A DNA stretch of 47,169 nt from Eggerthellaceae bacterium. Lineage in GTDB: Bacteria > Actinomycetota > Coriobacteriia > Coriobacteriales > Eggerthellaceae. This document shows positions 42,897 through 47,169 of the stretch, piece by piece. Position 1 is the first letter of the stretch, and every line of letters begins with the position of its first letter. The stretch lies in NCBI GenBank assembly GCA_017432445.1, contig JAFRJC010000122.1, forward strand, positions 1 to 47,169. The letters run 5' to 3'. Both the position numbers and the translations under genes were made by a program. The notes under the pieces were generated by a model that did not search any database, was not told where the DNA came from, and saw only the letters and a program-made list of their open reading frames with translations.

Positions 42897-43967
42897 CTAG
42901 GCAAACTTGTACAACTTCTGCGCGATAGCAAAACCTCCGCGGGCGAGGGTCCTGCCCAAGGCGGTCTTGCGGTTGGCGCGTCCGGCCCACGAACGGCGCA
43001 CGTGATCATAGAGCATAGGGTTCTTATCGCGCATGTAATCCCAGAGCTCGTCGTTCTTCTTTATCGACTCGGGCGTGTTGATCATGAAGAGGTGGATGGT
43101 CGACACGCTCATCATGCACGACACGTAACCGATCATGAGCATCGCGCAGTTGGGCTTGGTTTCCAGGAGCTCGCCGTAATCGACGTCGTCGATTGCGAGC
43201 TTCGTGGCAAGAATCTGCTCGTCGATATGCTTTTTCACCACGTCGATCTCGACCGATTGCCCTTCGCGCCCGATGAGGTAGAGGTAGGGTGCTACGTCGA
43301 GGTAGTACAGCGTCTCGACGTACGGCATGGGATGGAGCAGCAGAAGGCTGTCCATGTAGGAAACCTTCGTGGGCAGGACGACTCCCGATTCGCGCAGGAT
43401 ACTCGTCTTGTACCACGCCGCATGGATCATGATGAACTTGTCGAGTCCAGGACGGCCCATCTCGTCCCAGGTGAACACGCGGCCTTGCGGGAAGAACTTG
43501 CGATATTGCATCTCGCGCTTCGTGCCCGAGGCCTTGTGGTCGTACAGGTAGTTGGTGATGAGCAAGTCGGGCTCGTTTCCGGTTTCGACCGCCAGATCGA
43601 GCGTTTCGAGCACGCGGCGCAAGGCCAGCTGGTCGAAGCTGTCGTCTGAGTCGATGACCTTGAAATACTTGCCCCGTGCCATGCTTATGCCACGGTTGAT
43701 GACGCCGCCCCAGTTGGAGTTCTCCTGATCGACGGCGATGACATGCTCGTAGCGGTCGGCGTACTCGCGGGCGATGGAGCCCGTTTCGTCCTTGGAGCCG
43801 TCGTTTACCAGGATGATCTCGCACGGGTGCTCGATTTGGAGGAGCGATTCCACGCCGCACCTCATGAAACCCGCAGAGTTGTAGCAGGGCATGAGGAATG
43901 TGATGAGCGGCACGTCACCTTGCTGTTTCGTGTTGGCGTTCATGTTTGGTTCGTCGTTTGCCTGCAC
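42897..43967 (-). CDS. Glycosyltransferase family 2
   Basis: A 356-residue GT-A-fold enzyme from the chosen start: 'LITFLMPCYNSAGFMRCGVESL' (21-42), ND of VNDGS (55-56) and the metal-binding DSDD (106-109) are intact. It transfers a sugar from a nucleotide donor, probably to a lipid or cell-surface glycan. No membrane helix is seen. The GTG at 43967 follows GGAAGGGAA and is preferred: the in-frame ATG at 44000 overlaps a TATACT -10-like box, and the ATG at 43943 lacks a ribosome-binding site. It likely heads a two-gene operon with the flippase-like gene. Confidence 0.87.
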   Translation of the reverse strand: MQANDEPNMNANTKQQGDVPLITFLMPCYNSAGFMRCGVESLLQIEHPCEIILVNDGSKDETGSIAREYADRYEHVIAVDQENSNWGGVINRGISMARGKYFKVIDSDDSFDQLALRRVLETLDLAVETGNEPDLLITNYLYDHKASGTKREMQYRKFFPQGRVFTWDEMGRPGLDKFIMIHAAWYKTSILRESGVVLPTKVSYMDSLLLLHPMPYVETLYYLDVAPYLYLIGREGQSVEIDVVKKHIDEQILATKLAIDDVDYGELLETKPNCAMLMIGYVSCMMSVSTIHLFMINTPESIKKNDELWDYMRDKNPMLYDHVRRSWAGRANRKTALGRTLARGGFAIAQKLYKFA

Positions 43968-44151
43968 GCCGTTCCCTTCCTTGCCGTGCTTTATCAGCAT
44001 AGTATAGCCTTCGAAAGCCCCGCAGTTTCAGATGACCACGAAACGAGGATACTGTTGACTTCTCGTAAGTTGCCCGTCACTGCGGCGGGGACGATTCATC
44101 TCGATATGACTTAGCGGTTGACAATGCTCTCCAATGAATATTGGGCGGTTT

Positions 44152-44180
44152 TTGCAGAACGTGAGGTAATCGCTGATAAA
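44152..44180 (+). promoter_or_regulatory. Putative promoter of the cyclophilin gene
   Basis: TTGCAG (44152-44157) and GATAAA (44175-44180) with a 17-bp spacer, 45 bp before the GTG start. Confidence 0.5.
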
Positions 44181-44224
44181 ATTTTGCGCGTGTATGTGTA
44201 TGAGAAAACGAAAAGGAGATAAAC

Positions 44225-44761
44225 GTGACAGGACTCTACACTCCCGAGTACAAGCCGACGGGTGATGAAATCGCCGTGATCACCACGTCCCAGGGCACGA
44301 TTCGCGTGCAGCTGGCAGGCAAAGATGCGCCTATCCACGTGGGCAATTTCGTCGAGCTTTCCCAGAAGGGCTTTTACGATGGCCTGAAGTTCCATCGCTA
44401 CGTTCCCGGTTTCGTCATCCAGGGTGGATGCCCCTATACGCGCGACATGTCTCCCGAGGATGTCGCCCGCGGCTTCCGCGGTCCCCAGGGCCATCCCGGC
44501 ACCGGCGGTCCCGGCTACCACATCAAGGGCGAATGGCGCACGAACCCCAATAACGAGCACAAGGATGGCACCTTGGCCATGGCGCGCTCCCAGATGCCCG
44601 ACTCGGCTGGCTCGCAGTTTTATTTCTGCCTGGGCCCGCAGCCGTTCCTGGATTCTGATTACACCGTGTTCGGCCAGACCATCGAGGGTTTCGATGTCAT
44701 CGGCAAGCTGCGCGCAGGCGATGTGATCGAGCATATCGAGATTGAGAACGTTTCCGAATAG
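44225..44761 (+). CDS. Cyclophilin-type peptidyl-prolyl cis-trans isomerase
   Basis: A 178-residue cytoplasmic cyclophilin that catalyses proline isomerisation during folding. Signature parts: 'FYDGLKFHRYVPGFVIQGGCP' with the catalytic Arg, 'GTLAMARSQMPDSAGSQFYFCL' and 'FLDSDYTVFGQTIEGFDVIGKL'. No signal peptide. The GTG start at 44225 follows AAAAGGAGAT. The insert 'GFRGPQGHPGTGGPGYHIKGEW' is usual in this bacterial subgroup. A TPR protein gene follows on the same strand. Confidence 0.95.
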   Translation: MTGLYTPEYKPTGDEIAVITTSQGTIRVQLAGKDAPIHVGNFVELSQKGFYDGLKFHRYVPGFVIQGGCPYTRDMSPEDVARGFRGPQGHPGTGGPGYHIKGEWRTNPNNEHKDGTLAMARSQMPDSAGSQFYFCLGPQPFLDSDYTVFGQTIEGFDVIGKLRAGDVIEHIEIENVSE

Positions 44762-44821
44762 CTCTTTCGTTTCGGGCGTTTCGTTCGAACGTCCGCGGTA
44801 TCCGTCGTTAGAAGGGCTCCT

Positions 44822-46327
44822 ATGAACAACGAATTATTCCAGCAAGCGAAAAGCGCGATGGCCGCGCAGGACTACAACGGCGCCTGCGAACTCTTCAACC
44901 AATGCCTCGCCGATGAGGAAAACCCTGCGGCTCCTGGGGAAGTCGGCCTGATCTATCACCAGATCGGAAACTGCCTCATCAAGCTGAAAAGCTATTATGA
45001 GGCAATCGAGGCATACAACAGGTCGACCGCAGACTCCGACTACGACGCCGTGGGCACGGTCAACTGCAACCTGGGCATGGCATATGCCGCCTTGCGCGAC
45101 TGGGTGAATGCGGTCAAGCATTTCGAGATCGCGGTGTCGGACCGCAATTACCCCACGCCGTACAAGGCTTACATGGGTATGGGAAACGCCCTGCTCAAGC
45201 AAGGCAAATCCGCTGAAGCGGGCGTCGCGTTCCGCGAGGCCGCGCTCGACGAGGCAAACCCCGATCCCACGAAGGCCCTGCTGAACCTGGGCGTGTGCTT
45301 CATGGCGCTCAATCGTCCCGCAGATGCGGTGGCTTCGTACGAGAGCGCCCTGCAATTCGACATGTCGCCCGATACGCGCAACAAGATGTTTGCGAGCCTC
45401 GGCCAGGCCTATGTTGCCACCGGCCAGATGGACAAGGCCGTCAACGCGTTCGAGAACGCCATCGCCGACAAGACCTACTTCCTGTCCGATTCGGCCAGCG
45501 TGGACTACCAGCGCGCTATCGCGGCTGTTTCGCAGGGCAATTCCGAGAACACCCAGGCGCTGCCCGCGCTCGACATGTCCGGGCTGGATGTAATCAACGA
45601 CTCACCGGCAGTCACCTCTGAGCATGAAGCGTATGTGGTGGATGATCAGGCGGTTTCCGAAGACTACTACTTTGCCGACCAGTATGCCCACCAGGGCGAC
45701 CCCATGAACAACGCCGACTACTTCTTCGAGGCAAGCGACCAGGAGCTCGAGCAATGGTCCAGGGGCGTTGTGAAGCTCGAGCGCAAGCGTCGCGGCGTGG
45801 GCCTGAAGATCCTCGTGGTCATCATCCTGCTCGTGCTGGCTGCCCTGGGTGCTGGTTTGTACCTGTATCTGCAGGGTTACGGCTATCCCACGCAGGAGGC
45901 CATGGTCGAGCAGCTCTTCGAGAGCCCCTCGGATTCCGATGTGTACATTGACGGCTTGACCGAAAACGACATCAAGGACATCGCATCGCTTATCGAACCT
46001 GGTTCGACGATCGTGATCGACGGCGTCTCGCGCGGCACGAGCGCTTCTACCGCCTACGTTACGGCCACGACGCCGGAAGGCGGCAAGATTACGTACGAGG
46101 TCTCGCTCGTTCGCAATCTCATCGGCTGGAAAGTGGCGGGAGTCGATCTCTACTTCGCTAGCCAGCATGCCGACACCGCGCCGGCCGCTGATGGCGGCGA
46201 AGAGGGGTCTGGCGAAGCTGCTTCGAGCGGCGCCGAGCAGTCGGCGTCTGCAGAGTCGGCGAGCGCCGAGCAATCGGCATCCGCAGAATCGGCGAGCGCC
46301 GAGTCCGCTTCCGCACAGTCTGCGTAG
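44822..46327 (+). CDS. TPR-repeat membrane protein
   Basis: A 501-residue protein. Residues about 1-245 hold about six tetratricopeptide repeats ('GLIYHQIGNCLIKLKSYYEAIEAYNRS', 'KALLNLGVCFMALNRPADAVASYESAL'), a protein-binding scaffold; 250-320 is acidic; about 329-351 is a single membrane helix; about 355-450 is an extracytoplasmic domain ('YIDGLTENDIKDIASLIEPG'); and the last 45 residues are a Ser/Ala/Glu repeat (SAESASAEQ). TPRs would be cytoplasmic. Role unknown; a link between cytoplasmic partners and the envelope is plausible. GAAGGG precedes the ATG. Confidence 0.88.
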   Translation: MNNELFQQAKSAMAAQDYNGACELFNQCLADEENPAAPGEVGLIYHQIGNCLIKLKSYYEAIEAYNRSTADSDYDAVGTVNCNLGMAYAALRDWVNAVKHFEIAVSDRNYPTPYKAYMGMGNALLKQGKSAEAGVAFREAALDEANPDPTKALLNLGVCFMALNRPADAVASYESALQFDMSPDTRNKMFASLGQAYVATGQMDKAVNAFENAIADKTYFLSDSASVDYQRAIAAVSQGNSENTQALPALDMSGLDVINDSPAVTSEHEAYVVDDQAVSEDYYFADQYAHQGDPMNNADYFFEASDQELEQWSRGVVKLERKRRGVGLKILVVIILLVLAALGAGLYLYLQGYGYPTQEAMVEQLFESPSDSDVYIDGLTENDIKDIASLIEPGSTIVIDGVSRGTSASTAYVTATTPEGGKITYEVSLVRNLIGWKVAGVDLYFASQHADTAPAADGGEEGSGEAASSGAEQSASAESASAEQSASAESASAESASAQSA

Positions 46328-46359
46328 TTAACAGACGCAAGACACCGCAGAACGAAAAA

Positions 46360-46389
46360 GTGGCCGACGAGGATTTCCTCGTCGGCCAC
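46360..46389 (-). terminator. Perfect hairpin; T-run on the minus strand
   Basis: GTGGCCGACGAGG and CCTCGTCGGCCAC form a 13-bp stem with an ATTT loop. On the plus strand it is followed by ATTGCC, without a U-tract; on the minus strand it is followed by TTTTTCGTT, the classic terminator order. It lies in the ndk leader, 33 bp before the ndk start. Confidence 0.8.
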
Positions 46390-46422
46390 ATTGCCAATGG
46401 CAAGCACAGAAAGGAAGTCAAA

Positions 46423-46827
46423 ATGGCAGTACAGAGGACCTATACGATGATCAAGCCCGACGGCGTGCGCAACGGTCACATCGGCGAGATCGTGAATCGC
46501 TTCGAACGAGCGGGTCTCACTATCGAGCAGATGCGTCTCGAGATGGTCACGCCCGAACAGGCAAAGGCCAACTATGCCGAGCATGAGGGCAAGCCGTTCT
46601 ACGAGGGACTCATCGCGTACGTCACTTCTGGCCCTGTCGTGAAGATGGTCGTTTCGGGCGAAGGCGCCGTGTACAAGGTCCGTAGCCTCATGGGCGCCAC
46701 CAACCCTGCCGACGCCGCTCCTGGCACCATCCGCGGGGATTTCGGCCTCACCATGGACGAGAACGTCATCCATGGATCTGATTCTCCCGAGTCTGCCGAG
46801 CGCGAGATAGGCGTGTTCTTCGGCTAA
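46423..46827 (+). CDS. ndk: Nucleoside diphosphate kinase
   Basis: A 134-residue NDK that transfers the gamma phosphate from ATP to other (d)NDPs. Lys11 in MIKPDGV, Arg and Asn residues of the nucleotide site, and the phospho-accepting His117 in NVIHGSDSPESAEREI are all present. The ATG at 46423 follows AAAGGAAG; an earlier in-frame ATG at 46360 lies in the hairpin and is rejected. The stop codon overlaps the stop codon of the convergent gene by 2 bp (shared TA within CTAA). Confidence 0.96.
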   Translation: MAVQRTYTMIKPDGVRNGHIGEIVNRFERAGLTIEQMRLEMVTPEQAKANYAEHEGKPFYEGLIAYVTSGPVVKMVVSGEGAVYKVRSLMGATNPADAAPGTIRGDFGLTMDENVIHGSDSPESAEREIGVFFG

Positions 46828-47169
46828 TCGATGAGCGCCATGCCCATGGAGGGACGCTTGAGGATGCGCTCTCCCAAGCGATTGGCCCAGCGCTCGGTGT
46901 AGAACGCGTAATAGGACGCCTGCGCGTTATGGCGCCGATTCGAAAATCGGGGCGTGTTCAGCCAGATAGCCGAAGGCAAACCTATAACCGGCAGGTACAG
47001 CGGTCCCAAGATAAGCGATTGGATGGTGTGGCCGTACTCGTGCACGAGAAGCCTGTCGTTGAGGAGCTTTCCGGGAACGTACTCGACGAACGGGGGAGGA
47101 GGGGCCTCTTCTACGGCGCTGCTGTCTGCGACGTCCAAGCTGGCGTTCATGAATACGAACGGGCCGAGG
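46824..47169 (-). CDS. HEYGH-motif membrane-associated protein, 5' end outside the window
   Basis: The frame continues past the right edge, so the N-terminus is missing. Visible are 'LLVHEYGHTIQSLILGPLYLP', an HExGH metallopeptidase-like motif leading into a hydrophobic helix ('VIGLPSAIW'), and a C-terminal 'SYYAFYTERWANRLGERIL' with Glu that might complete a metal site. Such small HEYGHTxQS proteins occur in anaerobes and have no known function to me; HEYGH differs from the HExxH zincin motif only by the spacing-compatible YG. The gene is convergent with, and overlaps, ndk. Confidence 0.65.
   Translation of the reverse strand, partial: LGPFVFMNASLDVADSSAVEEAPPPPFVEYVPGKLLNDRLLVHEYGHTIQSLILGPLYLPVIGLPSAIWLNTPRFSNRRHNAQASYYAFYTERWANRLGERILKRPSMGMALID

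Overview
The window reads as chromosomal DNA of an anaerobic, high-GC actinobacterium, most likely family Eggerthellaceae (class Coriobacteriia). This is inferred from the gene set, not from a database search: a cytoplasmic molybdopterin oxidoreductase with a ferredoxin-like partner, a large molybdate/molybdenum-cofactor block, Ser/Ala/Glu-rich lipoproteins, an AbiEi/DUF559-like orphan protein, and a predominance of G/C-ending codons. No phage, IS element, CRISPR array or rRNA was seen.

Layout. 1-4.7 kb: palindrome-rich noncoding DNA, a small unknown protein, then a molybdoenzyme catalytic subunit, its four-cluster Fe-S partner and a VOC/glyoxalase-fold protein. 4.7-8.1 kb: an L,D-transpeptidase, tRNA-Pro followed by a 94-bp repeat that copies the tRNA 3' end, an HdeD-like membrane protein and tRNA-Gly. 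8.2-12.6 kb: rdgB, acpS, nnrD and ligA. 12.7-24.5 kb: the molybdenum block (Mop-type molybdate-binding protein, HTH-PBP regulator, DUF364 protein, divergent MoeA, THEP1-like NTPase, modA, modB with an extra extracytoplasmic domain, modC, moaA, moaC, gamma-carbonic-anhydrase-like protein). 24.7-30.9 kb: two membrane-protein genes that share a near-identical operator, with a TetR-type repressor gene between them, plus a phosphodiesterase, an MFS transporter and a lipoprotein. 30.9-33.4 kb: a lower-GC stretch with about 1 kb lacking a gene and an AbiEi/DUF559-like protein. 33.4-38.6 kb: infC-rpmI-rplT, tRNA-Glu, a DEAD-box helicase, an RlmD-like methyltransferase and tRNA-Arg. 38.7-40 kb: two truncated genes meeting head to head (radical-SAM/SPASM fragment and MalY/PatB-type aminotransferase). 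40-47.2 kb: an MFS transporter, a flippase-like membrane protein, a family 2 glycosyltransferase, a cyclophilin, a TPR membrane protein, ndk and a partial HEYGH-motif protein.

How the parts connect. The molybdate transporter, storage/sensor protein, regulator and cofactor-synthesis genes would supply the molybdoenzyme at the left end. moaB/mog, moaD, moaE and mobA are absent and must lie elsewhere. The strongest regulatory signal is the perfect 14-bp inverted repeat that encloses the -10 box of two promoters 5.5 kb apart, on either side of a TetR-family gene. The most interesting unexplained items are the substrate of the molybdoenzyme, the divergent MoeA with its DUF364 and NTPase neighbours, the ModB N-terminal domain, the AbiEi/DUF559-like orphan, and several families of long intergenic palindromes.
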